Virus record (IMG/VR): IMGVR_UViG_3300037285_000147
Location: 1 to 32,266 of that record
Length of the DNA stretch: 32,266 nucleotides
DNA from: a virus
Strand: one strand, 5' to 3'
Notes under the pieces: model-generated
The model's input: only the letters and a program-made list of their open reading frames with translations
Told to the model about the DNA's origin: nothing
Databases searched by the model: none
Part shown: positions 6,939 through 14,703 of the stretch, one piece after another
How the letters are laid out: each line of letters opens with the position of its first letter
Numbering within the stretch: position 1 is the first letter of the stretch
Program-made: the position numbers and the translations under genes

Positions 6939-8036
6939 ATGGCAGCACGCGCGTTTGACGTAAGCAAATTTAGAAAAGGCATCACCAAGAGTGTTAAAGG
7001 CCTATCAGTGGGATTCAGAGATCCAAAGACATGGATTTCCACTGGAAACTTTACACTCAACAAATTAATCTCAGGCGATTTCAACAAAGGCGTGCCACTA
7101 GGCAAAGTAACGATGTTTGCTGGTGAGTCAGGATCAGGCAAAAGCTTTATCTGTTCTGGCAACTTGGTAAAATCTGCACAAGACTTGGGTATCTTTGTGG
7201 TCTTGATTGACTCAGAGAACGCATTGGATGAAAGCTGGTTGCATGCACTTGATGTAGACACCAGTCCTGAAAAGTTGCTGAAATTGAACATGGCAATGAT
7301 TGACGAAGTAGGTAAAGTTATCAGCGACTTTGTGGCACAATACCGTGCAGACTATGGTTCAACTGACCCAGACGAACGGCCCGAAGTGTTGTTTGTTATT
7401 GACAGTTTGGGCATGCTAATGTCGCCCACAGAGATCAATCAGTTTGAAGCTGGTGATATGAAGGGCGACTTTGGCCGCAAAGCCAAGCAGCTTAAAGCAC
7501 TTGTAACAAACTGTGTAAACATGTTTGGCGACTTGAACATTGGATTGGTGGCTACAAACCACACATACGCCTCACAGGATATGTTTGACCCAGATGACAA
7601 AATCTCTGGCGGTGCTGGTATGATTTTTGCCAGTTCAATCGTAGTTGCTATCAAGAAGATGAAGCTGAAAATTGATGCTGACGGTAACAAAACATCACAA
7701 GTACATGGTATTCGTGCTGGCTGTAAAGTGGTAAAATCACGCTACGCAAAACCGTTTGAATCTGTGCAGATTAAGATTCCATATGAAACTGGCATGGATC
7801 CAAGAAGTGGGCTTGTGGAATACTTTGAAGCCAAAGATGTGCTTACAAAATCTGGCAACAGCTTAGAGTACATCGACAAGGAAACTGGTGAGGTCTACAA
7901 GATGTTCCGCAAGGCTTGGGAGAAGAACAAGAATGAATATCTTGACGTGATCATGGCTCAATTTGATATGGTGGACCCAAATGCTGTTGTAGTTGTGGAA
8001 GAAGATGACGACGATGGCGAAGACGACGCAGAATAA
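6939..8036 (+). CDS. uvsX: UvsX RecA-like recombinase
   Basis: UvsX forms a filament on single-stranded DNA and drives strand exchange for recombination-dependent replication and repair. This 365-residue protein has Walker A GESGSGKS at 62-69, the Glu of LIDSENALDESW near 93, Walker B VLFVIDSLG with D155, and L2-like ATNHTYASQDMFDP followed by SGGAGMIF. The C-terminus is very acidic (EEDDDDGEDDAE), as in other UvsX/RecA proteins where it tunes DNA entry. Length is close to T4 UvsX (about 390). AAAGGAAAG precedes the ATG. Confidence 0.95.
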   Translation: MAARAFDVSKFRKGITKSVKGLSVGFRDPKTWISTGNFTLNKLISGDFNKGVPLGKVTMFAGESGSGKSFICSGNLVKSAQDLGIFVVLIDSENALDESWLHALDVDTSPEKLLKLNMAMIDEVGKVISDFVAQYRADYGSTDPDERPEVLFVIDSLGMLMSPTEINQFEAGDMKGDFGRKAKQLKALVTNCVNMFGDLNIGLVATNHTYASQDMFDPDDKISGGAGMIFASSIVVAIKKMKLKIDADGNKTSQVHGIRAGCKVVKSRYAKPFESVQIKIPYETGMDPRSGLVEYFEAKDVLTKSGNSLEYIDKETGEVYKMFRKAWEKNKNEYLDVIMAQFDMVDPNAVVVVEEDDDDGEDDAE

Positions 8037-8039
8037 TAG

Positions 8040-8068
8040 TTGACAAATTGAGCCAAACCCAGTAGTAT
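8040..8068 (+). promoter_or_regulatory. Sigma70-type promoter downstream of uvsX
   Basis: TTGACA at 8040-8045, 17-bp spacer, TAGTAT at 8063-8068. It would drive the two small genes that follow. The -35 is perfect and the -10 matches four of six. Confidence 0.55.
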
Positions 8069-8092
8069 TACATCATGCTAATTGGGTTTGGC
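8052..8092 (+). terminator. 10-bp inverted repeat after uvsX overlapping a promoter
   Basis: GCCAAACCCA (8052-8061) pairs perfectly with 8083-8092 across a 21-base loop. It lies in the uvsX 3' region and spans the -10 box of the promoter at 8040-8068. No T tract follows. It may protect the uvsX mRNA end or be an operator-like site. Confidence 0.4.
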
Positions 8093-8146
8093 CCAACATT
8101 TCTAATAAATACCCTGAATAATAAACTTCAGAACAAAGGGCACCAT

Positions 8147-8398
8147 ATGACATTACAAGCAACTGACAGCACTGCACTCGTTGAACTTTGGTCAGGCATT
8201 AAAAATTATGTGCCAGTGAAAGACCAACGGGCCGCCGCCGAACAATTTATTGCCAATATTGCTGACTCAGGGTTAGTAGACCTTGACGTGGACAGTGACC
8301 ATCTTTATGGAATTTGTGATACGTTTGACAAAGTATTACGGCAGTATCTTGAAGACAATGGACACGAACAAGAAGATCACAATGACTGGAACGAATAA
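8147..8398 (+). CDS. Small acidic conserved hypothetical protein
   Basis: Starting at ATG 8147 this gives 83 residues; a longer frame opens at 8075 but runs through the promoter and hairpin. The protein is acidic (VDLDVDSDHLYG, ending EDHNDWNE) and probably helical. No family was recognised. Its last base is the first of the following ATG, so the two genes are translationally coupled. Location between uvsX and further replication genes suggests a replication or recombination accessory role, which is an inference. Confidence 0.65.
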   Translation: MTLQATDSTALVELWSGIKNYVPVKDQRAAAEQFIANIADSGLVDLDVDSDHLYGICDTFDKVLRQYLEDNGHEQEDHNDWNE

Positions 8399-8859
8399 TG
8401 GCTGGATGGTACAACAAGGTAAAGAATAATATCAGTGATATTGTTCCTGCCCTTGTATTTTTTGAAAAAGAGCTGGACGCTGCCAAACCAGAGACATATA
8501 TGAATGGCAATCTGGAACGCAACAGCAGAGAAATTCCTGGCAGTATTGCATGGAGATTTGGCCAATTACAGGAAGTAGAGGCAATCCTTGAGCACCTGAA
8601 CATTGAGCTACGTAAAATCCACCACAAGCATTATCGCAAATATCTAGAACATTACAACAAAGTGTTGAGTAGCCGTGATGCAGACAAGTTTGCAGCAGGC
8701 GAACAAGACCATGTGGATATGGAAAACATCATCAATGAAGTGGCACTGGTGCGAAATCGCTATATGGCACTGATGAAGGGCCTGGAAGCCAAGCAGTATC
8801 AGCTGGGTCACATTGTGCGATTGCGGGCAGCAGGCCTGGAAGATATTACTTTAAGCTAA
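8398..8859 (+). CDS. Conserved helical protein of the uvsX region, possibly UvsY-like
   Basis: A 153-residue, mostly helical, charged protein. Distinct segments are NLERNSREIPGSIAWRFGQLQEVEAIL, LNIELRKIHHKHYRKYLEHYN and a C-terminal LRAAGLEDITLS. Size and helical build are close to T4 UvsY (137 residues), the mediator that loads UvsX onto gp32-coated DNA, and it is near uvsX. I cannot align it with T4 UvsY by eye, so the symbol is withheld. It is coupled to the preceding gene. Confidence 0.65.
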   Translation: MAGWYNKVKNNISDIVPALVFFEKELDAAKPETYMNGNLERNSREIPGSIAWRFGQLQEVEAILEHLNIELRKIHHKHYRKYLEHYNKVLSSRDADKFAAGEQDHVDMENIINEVALVRNRYMALMKGLEAKQYQLGHIVRLRAAGLEDITLS

Positions 8860-8867
8860 ATGAGTTG

Positions 8868-8896
8868 TTGACAGCATGGCATCTTGATGCTATATT
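8868..8896 (+). promoter_or_regulatory. Sigma70-type promoter
   Basis: TTGACA at 8868-8873, exactly 17 bp, TATATT at 8891-8896. It is followed by AGTAAGCAAAAAGGAAA, a leader and ribosome-binding sequence that recurs before the ATPase gene at 10100. Confidence 0.7.
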
Positions 8897-8923
8897 CAAC
8901 AAGTAAGCAAAAAGGAAATGAAC

Positions 8924-9163
8924 ATGGAACAGTATTTTAACCTTATCGAGTCCGACCAACCGTGCGTTGAAGATAACATGTGGGTGTTGACCACAAACGA
9001 AGATATTTATATCCAAGTGTTGAGCGACAGCACATACTTTGTGTACAACGATATGGACGAAGTTGGCCCCGCCGACACCATGCGAGAAGCTATGATAATG
9101 GCTCTAGCTTCCGACTTGATGGAGGAATTTGCTGCCGTATTTACAGAGGCTGACGCATCATAA
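8924..9163 (+). CDS. Small acidic hypothetical protein
   Basis: A 79-residue acidic protein (start 8924 is seven bases after AAAGGA; 8918 is possible). It contains MWVLTTNEDIYIQVLSDSTYFVYND, which looks like a short beta-sheet, then an Ala/Met-rich helix. No family recognised. It has its own promoter, which suggests early expression. Confidence 0.6.
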   Translation: MEQYFNLIESDQPCVEDNMWVLTTNEDIYIQVLSDSTYFVYNDMDEVGPADTMREAMIMALASDLMEEFAAVFTEADAS

Positions 9164-9220
9164 AAACTTTGCCCTCAATATTCAGCAGGGCACCCAATCA
9201 GAAATCAAAAAGGCTACATA

Positions 9221-9997
9221 ATGTCAAAATATAAACCATTCTCAAAGTCATACCAACCCTCAAGCGAAACATTTCCTATTATGGATGTACTGTCTGTTGC
9301 AGTTGCAATTGACCGTACACAGGGATTTATTCAGTCTGGCAAGGGATACAAGGACAGAACTTCTGGCATCCGAGTTGATGACAACCGAACAACTGCTTTG
9401 CGAACGTTGCGGGCTGGCGATTCTGATGCTGAACCTCAAGTGGATTCCAACGGCATGGAACTTGCCATATACCCACCAACTGCTGAAGATCGTGCCCAAG
9501 CACAGGTGATTATGGATCACTTTGGTGAGATTGTGGTATTGGCCAAATTGGGCGACAGCTTGGAACACACATACCAGGACGGTCGGGTAAACAACTTTAA
9601 TGTCAGCTTGGACCGGATCTTTAGAGTGGGTCAATGCGATATCAACAAAGAAATGGCCATGATTGTCAGCTTGCCCAACAGCTTTCGAGTAAGCCACAAG
9701 CGTCAGGAAATGGCTGACTTTTATGCCACAAACTCCAACAATGGCTACATTGGCGAAGTTAAACAGCGGCTGGAAGTCACAGGATTTGTAGTTGATGTAA
9801 AATTCATTCCACGCCACAAAGTGTTTCTGGCTACAATTAAGACAACTGAAGGCAAGATTGCTAAATTTATGCTCACCAACAATCATCATAACATTGCTGG
9901 CAAAGACGTGTCATTCCTGGCTACTGTAAAAAAGCAGGAAGTCAACGAGTTTGATGGGGCAGAATACACAATGTTTAATCGTGTAAAGATCAACTAA
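9221..9997 (+). CDS. Hypothetical protein of replication region, possible OB-fold C-terminus
   Basis: A 258-residue soluble protein without a family I recognise. Residues about 180-258 alternate hydrophobic strands (VTGFVVDVKFIP, KVFLATIKTTEGKIAKFML, DVSFLATVKKQE) in a pattern that could be an OB or small beta-barrel domain. The N-terminal half is mixed. AAAAGG lies before the ATG. It lies between uvsX and an AAA+ gene and a terminator follows, so a DNA-transaction role is plausible but unproven. Confidence 0.65.
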   Translation: MSKYKPFSKSYQPSSETFPIMDVLSVAVAIDRTQGFIQSGKGYKDRTSGIRVDDNRTTALRTLRAGDSDAEPQVDSNGMELAIYPPTAEDRAQAQVIMDHFGEIVVLAKLGDSLEHTYQDGRVNNFNVSLDRIFRVGQCDINKEMAMIVSLPNSFRVSHKRQEMADFYATNSNNGYIGEVKQRLEVTGFVVDVKFIPRHKVFLATIKTTEGKIAKFMLTNNHHNIAGKDVSFLATVKKQEVNEFDGAEYTMFNRVKIN

Positions 9998-10018
9998 CTA
10001 TCAATATAATATCACATT

Positions 10019-10041
10019 AAAGGGCAGGCAACTGCTTTTTT
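10019..10041 (+). terminator. Intrinsic terminator
   Basis: GCAG (10024-10027), a GCAA tetraloop and CTGC (10032-10035) are followed by six Ts (10036-10041). The preceding AAAGG can pair into the T run. The next promoter begins four bases later. Confidence 0.65.
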
Positions 10042-10044
10042 CTG

Positions 10045-10073
10045 TTGACAGCCCAGGCGTTTATCTGTAGTGT
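10045..10073 (+). promoter_or_regulatory. Sigma70-type promoter for AAA+ ATPase gene
   Basis: TTGACA at 10045-10050, 17-bp spacer, TAGTGT at 10068-10073. The leader repeats the AGTAAGCAAAAAGGAAA element found at 8902-8918. Confidence 0.55.
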
Positions 10074-10099
10074 ATAAGAGTAAGCAAAAAGGAAACACA

Positions 10100-11095
10100 A
10101 TGACTGATATTATTATTAAGCGCGGTACATTTGGTAAGAACGATGTGTTTAACCAAGAAGCAGTTATGACACTGACGCCACGTGAAGGTACACGCGGAAT
10201 GTACGTGACAGTTAATGGCGCGCCATTTGGCTTGGACCGTAATGTGCGAGTGTTGATTGACAGTGAAGACGATATTGACATGTTGGGCTTTGATGCACAA
10301 CCTGAGCAAGAGCCTGAAGCACCTGTGTTGTCAGATAATGAAATAATGGATAACATGCGCGAACGTTTTAGCGTGTTGGATGACATGTCGCATGCGGCAC
10401 TTGACGGTATTGTGCGCGGTTTGATTGTAACAGGCCCTCCGGGAATTGGTAAAAGCTTTGGTGTTGAAGCCATCCTTGAGCAAGCAGAATGTCAGCGCAA
10501 AATGGCAGACGGAGCATACAAGGTTGGTGTTGAAAAGGGCAGTGCAAGCCCCATCGGATTGTATATGTTGTTGTTTCAATATGCCAACAAAGGCAGTGTT
10601 TTGGTATTGGATGACAGCGACACCATCCTTTATGATGAAGCATCGTTGAACTTGCTGAAAGCTGCTACAGACTCCACAGCCAAGCGCCGGCTGTCCTGGC
10701 GCAGTGAATCCAATGCGCTCAAAGATGCTGGCATTCCAAACACGTTTACCTTTCATGGCTCCATTATCTTTATTACCAACTTGGACTTTGAAAAGACACG
10801 TGGCAAAGTTGGCGCACACCTTGGTGCTATTATGTCACGTTGCCATTATTTGGATATGGGTATCACTGGCACACATGAAAAGTTTTTGCGCTGCAAGCAG
10901 ATTGTAGCAGACGGTATGCTGCGCAAGTATGATTTTACCCCAGAAGCAGAAGCGGAGATTTTGGACTTTATCCAAGTTAACCAGACCAACTTGCGTGAAC
11001 TCAGCTTGCGGATGGTTAGCAAAATTGCAGACTTGCGCAAAATGAATGTCAAGAGCTGGAAGAAGTATGCCACTGCAACATGTTTGCGGGGCTAA
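10100..11095 (+). CDS. AAA+ family ATPase
   Basis: Start 10100 was preferred to 10070 because AAAAAGGA lies just upstream. The 331-residue protein has Walker A GPPGIGKS (about 116-123), Walker B VLVLDDSD (about 172-179), a sensor 1-like segment IIFITNLDF and a C-terminal helical lid. Residues 1-100 form a separate acidic N-terminal part. It resembles hexameric AAA+ ATPases common in large phages whose role is unclear (remodelling or DNA metabolism). It is not the gp44 clamp loader as far as I can see. Its own promoter and terminator make it a separate unit. Confidence 0.8.
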   Translation: MTDIIIKRGTFGKNDVFNQEAVMTLTPREGTRGMYVTVNGAPFGLDRNVRVLIDSEDDIDMLGFDAQPEQEPEAPVLSDNEIMDNMRERFSVLDDMSHAALDGIVRGLIVTGPPGIGKSFGVEAILEQAECQRKMADGAYKVGVEKGSASPIGLYMLLFQYANKGSVLVLDDSDTILYDEASLNLLKAATDSTAKRRLSWRSESNALKDAGIPNTFTFHGSIIFITNLDFEKTRGKVGAHLGAIMSRCHYLDMGITGTHEKFLRCKQIVADGMLRKYDFTPEAEAEILDFIQVNQTNLRELSLRMVSKIADLRKMNVKSWKKYATATCLRG

Positions 11096-11108
11096 AACCA
11101 AGTATTAC

Positions 11109-11137
11109 TTGACAACACGGCTAAGTCACTGTAAACT
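11109..11137 (+). promoter_or_regulatory. Sigma70-type promoter for uvsW
   Basis: TTGACA at 11109-11114, 17-bp spacer, TAAACT at 11132-11137. The predicted transcript start near 11144 leaves a leader of about 70 bases before the uvsW ATG. Confidence 0.6.
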
Positions 11138-11145
11138 AACAAGAT

Positions 11146-11193
11146 ATTATATGGCAGTCTGTGATTGCCATATAATCTCCTACTCGATGTAGG
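11146..11193 (+). promoter_or_regulatory. Two hairpins in uvsW 5' leader
   Basis: ATTATATGGCA (11146-11156) pairs perfectly with 11166-11176 (11 bp, 9-base loop). CCTAC (11179-11183) pairs with GTAGG (11189-11193). The first hairpin would begin at the very 5' end of the transcript, as in RNase-protecting leaders. The ribosome site before 11215 is weak. Confidence 0.5.
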
Positions 11194-11214
11194 CATTAAT
11201 AAAAAGCACCTTAT

Positions 11215-12291
11215 ATGCGCGAAGTACAAATAGAACTATTGGACGAAACCAACTGTAAAATACATGGACTTGAGACAAGAACCCGCCGCAAGTTGTATGA
11301 CCAATTTGCGTTTATGATACAATCAGCAAGACACACACCAGCCTTTAAAATGGGCAGATGGGACGGCAAAAAGAACTTCTTTGCCATAGGTGGAAAAACA
11401 TATGTGAATTTGCTTGACGACATTTTACCTGTGTTATTGGAAGAAGGATATGATGTTACACTGGTGGACAACCGTGTAAAATATGACATCACACTGGATA
11501 CTATCTCAGCAGATCATTTTAGTGACAGACAGTGGCCAGAAGGTCATCCTGTTGCAGGCACAAATGTTGAACTGCGCGACTATCAAGTTGAGATTATCAA
11601 TAACTTTTTGAAGAATCAAGCTGCCGCACAAGAAGTAGCAACTGGTGCTGGTAAGACATTAATTACTGCCGCACTAAGTCAGCTGGTGGAAACTTGTGTT
11701 GATGATGCTCAGCTGACCACACTGGGGTACGAGCCTGGCACAAATTGCAGATCCATCGTTATTGTGCCCAATAAAGGTCTGGTCACACAGACAGAGGAAG
11801 ACTATGTCAATCTTGGATTGGACGTGGGCGTATATTTTGGCGATAGAAAAGACTATGGCAAAACACATACAATCTGCACATGGCAAAGCCTGGAAGTTAT
11901 ACAAAAGAATTTCCGAGAAGGCAAGAGTGATATGTCATTAGAGGACTTTACATCAGGTGTGATGGCTGTTATTGTTGACGAATGTTTTGACGGCAATACT
12001 ATGATTAGCACACCTGATGGATCGCGTAAAATCTCAGAGTTACAAGCTGGCGACAAAATTATTAATTTGGATGAAACTAAATTGGTGTTGAAAGAAGACA
12101 CAGTAGTCGCTGTACACAGTAATCTTACAAAATCTGATTCTGCGGAAATGCTACAATTGGAATTTGATGATGGTACAACGATAGATGTGACATCAAATCA
12201 TGAATTTTTAACCAATACTGGATGGGTGGCTGCCGAAGATCTGACTACCGATATGGACATCATGGACATAAATACATACAGCAAAGGGTGA
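11215..12291 (+). CDS. uvsW: UvsW helicase, N-terminal part, fused to split-intein N-half
   Basis: UvsW is the T4 superfamily 2 helicase that unwinds branched DNA and R-loops. This half holds the small N-terminal domain (FAFMIQSARHTPAFKMGRWDG), the LRDYQ motif near 120-124, Walker A ATGAGKT at 142-148, and motif Ia-like IVIVPNKGLV. The extein ends at VIVDE (residue 256), and Cys257 starts a 102-residue intein half. The helicase motif II (DECH) is therefore cut between DE and CH. Splicing to the gene at 13200 would give 526 residues, close to T4 UvsW (503). There is no sign of decay. Confidence 0.93.
   Translation: MREVQIELLDETNCKIHGLETRTRRKLYDQFAFMIQSARHTPAFKMGRWDGKKNFFAIGGKTYVNLLDDILPVLLEEGYDVTLVDNRVKYDITLDTISADHFSDRQWPEGHPVAGTNVELRDYQVEIINNFLKNQAAAQEVATGAGKTLITAALSQLVETCVDDAQLTTLGYEPGTNCRSIVIVPNKGLVTQTEEDYVNLGLDVGVYFGDRKDYGKTHTICTWQSLEVIQKNFREGKSDMSLEDFTSGVMAVIVDECFDGNTMISTPDGSRKISELQAGDKIINLDETKLVLKEDTVVAVHSNLTKSDSAEMLQLEFDDGTTIDVTSNHEFLTNTGWVAAEDLTTDMDIMDINTYSKG
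11983..12288 (+). other. Split intein N-half of UvsW (102 aa)
   Basis: Block A is CFDGNTMISTPDGSRKISELQAGD, read from the DNA at the DE/CH junction. Block B is LEFDDGTTIDVTSNHEFL, with the T-S-N-H signature and then TGWVAAEDL. The length is normal for a split-intein N-half, with the break where the endonuclease domain would sit in a full intein. Confidence 0.92.
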
Positions 12292-12298
12292 CGTATTT

Positions 12299-13210
12299 AT
12301 GACTAAAAAATTAATAAGATTCAATAACACATTAAAAGAACACAATCAAGAACTACGTGCAATTGAACTCACAAGTAAAATAATACATTTATCAAACGGG
12401 GTAAAATTGTATGACATTGCAGAGATTAGACGCTGCTGTAGACGGGTGTTAGATGAATCAGCAGCATATGTCGATCTGTTTGATAAAATATATCAAACAG
12501 ATCGACAGTGTGGTGCGACATTTGAAAAAGAAGCAAAAAGCATTACTAGTCGTAAAGGCGGTATCAACTGTCAAGCACTACATAAAGATACTATTAAACA
12601 GAACCTCAATACAGGTACACCTTGGAACAAAGGAAAAAAACTGCACTATGACGTATGGAACACTGGGTTAACAAAGGAATCAGATCGTAGGGTGCATAAC
12701 ATCAGCAAATCTAGAATGGGCTGCGCCAATCCCATGTACGGGCATGTACATACAGACGAATACAGAAAAAAGCAAAGTGAACGCATGAAGGAATTAATCA
12801 GAACTGGTCAATTCACACCAAATAGTAACAATAATAATACGCATTGGGAGTCAACGTTCAACGGAAAAAAATTTAGAAGTTCATGGGAAGCCATATATTA
12901 TTCACATTTTCCTGAATCTGAATACGAAGTATTACGCATAGACTATATATATAACGGTAACGATCATGTGTATATTGTTGATTTTGTAGATAACGTTAAT
13001 AAACTTGCGATAGAAGTGAAGCCACAAGAACATATGGCAGACTTACGCACAATTGCCAAATTAGCAGCGTTACAAATATGGTGTAATAATAATCAGTTTA
13101 CATTAATAATTGCTGATCAGACTTACTTACGGGAATGTGGAATGCCACCTGATCTTTCAGGTTTTGATCAACAAACAACAGAAAAGGTACTAAAATTTTA
13201 TGCGACTTAA
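12299..13210 (+). CDS. Intein-associated free-standing homing endonuclease (VSR/EDxHD-like)
   Basis: This 303-residue protein occupies the gap between the two uvsW halves. Residues about 115-175 carry NUMOD3-like DNA-binding repeats (GTPWNKGKK, CANPMYGHVHTDEYRKKQSERM). The C-terminal nuclease part reads FRSSWEAIYYSHF, then HVYIVDFV, then LAIEVKPQEH, comparable to the endonuclease between the terL halves and to the VSR-like family described with fractured genes. AAAGGG lies before the ATG. Its last 11 bases overlap the intein C-half gene. It is strikingly AT-rich relative to uvsW, suggesting separate ancestry. It likely targets intact uvsW near the DECH codons. Confidence 0.82.
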   Translation: MTKKLIRFNNTLKEHNQELRAIELTSKIIHLSNGVKLYDIAEIRRCCRRVLDESAAYVDLFDKIYQTDRQCGATFEKEAKSITSRKGGINCQALHKDTIKQNLNTGTPWNKGKKLHYDVWNTGLTKESDRRVHNISKSRMGCANPMYGHVHTDEYRKKQSERMKELIRTGQFTPNSNNNNTHWESTFNGKKFRSSWEAIYYSHFPESEYEVLRIDYIYNGNDHVYIVDFVDNVNKLAIEVKPQEHMADLRTIAKLAALQIWCNNNQFTLIIADQTYLRECGMPPDLSGFDQQTTEKVLKFYAT

Positions 13211-13304
13211 AAATAAAACTGTTATAGATAAGCCTGAGACAGTGTACAATCTCCATGTAAAAGACGACCATAATTATCTAGCAAATAATGCAGTAGCTAA
13301 AAAT
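13200..13304 (+). other. Split intein C-half of UvsW (35 aa)
   Basis: Block F is TVYNLHVKDDHNYLANN and block G is AVAKN, followed by extein Cys36. The terminal Asn and +1 Cys are present. The penultimate residue is Lys, not His, as in few inteins. Size is typical of a conventional C-half. Confidence 0.92.
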
Positions 13305-14117
13305 TGTCACGGCGCAAAAGCTGATGTGCTGTTGAAAATGCTGATTGGCCCGTTCCGTAATATCCCCATTCGATGGGGCCTCACAGGCACGATACCGCCC
13401 GATGAAGTGGCTGCATGTGGACTGACAGTCGGCATCGGCCCTGTTGTTGGTGAGTTAGCTGCTAGAACATTACAAGCTGATGGTGTGTTATCCAATTGTC
13501 ATATTGATGTTGTACAGTTGCAAGACACTGTATTTTACGATAATTACCAAAGTGAATTGTCATATTTAACAACTGATGAATCCAGACTGGATTATATGGC
13601 CAGTATGGTAATGGCCATTGCGGAAAGTGGCAACACACTGATATTGGTGGACCGTGTGAAAACAGGTAAGGGTCTGTTGGAAAGACTGCCTGTGGATCGT
13701 GCAGTATTTATCAGCGGCGCAATGAAAAACGATGACCGGCGTGAGCATTATAAAGAGATTGCCAGTGAGGACAATAAGATCATTATCGCCACATATGGCG
13801 TTGCGGCTGTGGGTATTAACATTCCCAGAATTTTCAACATGATGATGATTGAGCCTGGTAAGAGTTTTATCAGAGTGATCCAGAGTATTGGTCGTGGTTT
13901 ACGAACCGCTGCTGATAAAAACTTTGTCAACATTTATGACTGCACCAGCAGTGCAAAGTTTAGTAAACGACATTTAACTGAACGTAAGAAATTCTACAAA
14001 AAATCCCAGTATCCATTCAAAATCACAAAAGTGGATTGGCAAGCAGATATGAGGGCCAACAAAGCAACACTGGCAAACGTGATCACAAGCATACCCATAA
14101 CAAAGGATACACAATGA
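13200..14117 (+). CDS. uvsW: Split-intein C-half fused to UvsW helicase C-terminal part
   Basis: Residues 1-35 are the intein C-half; the extein restarts at Cys36 with CHGAKAD, completing the DECH box. RecA-like domain 2 follows: LTGT (motif III) near 61, ILVDR, VFISG, IATYGVAAVGINIP (motif V) and QSIGRGLR (motif VI, arginine finger). These are the core SF2 motifs in the right order. AAAAGG is about 12 bases before the ATG. The stop overlaps the next start (ATGA), coupling it to the downstream gene. Confidence 0.93.
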   Translation: MRLKNKTVIDKPETVYNLHVKDDHNYLANNAVAKNCHGAKADVLLKMLIGPFRNIPIRWGLTGTIPPDEVAACGLTVGIGPVVGELAARTLQADGVLSNCHIDVVQLQDTVFYDNYQSELSYLTTDESRLDYMASMVMAIAESGNTLILVDRVKTGKGLLERLPVDRAVFISGAMKNDDRREHYKEIASEDNKIIIATYGVAAVGINIPRIFNMMMIEPGKSFIRVIQSIGRGLRTAADKNFVNIYDCTSSAKFSKRHLTERKKFYKKSQYPFKITKVDWQADMRANKATLANVITSIPITKDTQ

Positions 14118-14614
14118 AAATTTTAACCAGCGACAACACCACATACGACTTGGATTTTGTGCCAGATGAAATTGATGACATTCGCTATTGCGTTTTAGAT
14201 TACAGTGACAAGAATAATCCAGACTACTTTTTTATGCCACTGGTATTCTTGGAAATCTTCAATGCTCCTGCCGCGGTGCTGCAAATTGGCAACTCAACGT
14301 TTAAGGTGCCCATTGATTGGAGCATTGTAATTTGCGACCGTGAAATTGGTGAGCCTGAGATTATCCCTATTACAGCATTAAACGATCGTGGCTTCACAGC
14401 ATTTACACTCAATCCCATCAGCAGCTATATGCCTGACTATCATCGGATTGAGATTGTCAATGTGTATAATGAAGTGAAATGGCATTTTCCCAAACTCAAG
14501 CAAGGCCATTTGTTGGCTGTACCCTTGGAAGATACCCCCAAGAGCTTGTGTGCTTTCTTTGTTAAAGAGACCAGCAAGATTCCTGATGTGCTTGACATTT
14601 CTGAACTATGGTAA
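14114..14614 (+). CDS. Conserved hypothetical protein downstream of uvsW
   Basis: Start 14114 overlaps the uvsW stop (ATGA) and has AAAGGA upstream; an earlier in-frame start at 14036 would lie deep in uvsW. The 166-residue protein is acidic and rich in beta strands (YDLDFVPDEIDDIRYCVLD, EIFNAPAAVLQIG, GHLLAVPLEDTPKSLCAFFVK). I recognise no family. Tight coupling suggests coexpression with UvsW. Confidence 0.7.
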   Translation: MKILTSDNTTYDLDFVPDEIDDIRYCVLDYSDKNNPDYFFMPLVFLEIFNAPAAVLQIGNSTFKVPIDWSIVICDREIGEPEIIPITALNDRGFTAFTLNPISSYMPDYHRIEIVNVYNEVKWHFPKLKQGHLLAVPLEDTPKSLCAFFVKETSKIPDVLDISELW

Positions 14615-14703
14615 TTACCGCACTTGTGCCTTTGCCACCATGGGATATGGATACTTGGCTGTACGAACTGGGCAAGACCCTTGAGACAAAGGACAAATTG
14701 TGA
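14608..14703 (+). CDS. Tiny hypothetical protein (31 aa)
   Basis: The ATG overlaps the previous stop by a few bases and the frame MVITALVPLPPWDMDTW runs 31 codons. The following gene begins with a similar phrase (MIITAIMPKP), which hints at duplication. It is supported by coupling only. Confidence 0.4.
   Translation: MVITALVPLPPWDMDTWLYELGKTLETKDKL

Noticed and set aside
8104-8111. AATAAATA late box
   Set aside because: It lies in an early-type replication segment with a sigma70-type promoter close by; a chance match in AT-rich DNA is likely.
8398-8859. Firm assignment as UvsY
   Set aside because: Size, helical nature and location fit, but I cannot align it with T4 UvsY by eye; kept as a possibility only.
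11215-14117. uvsW as two degraded helicase fragments
   Set aside because: All helicase motifs are intact and the spliced length matches T4 UvsW.
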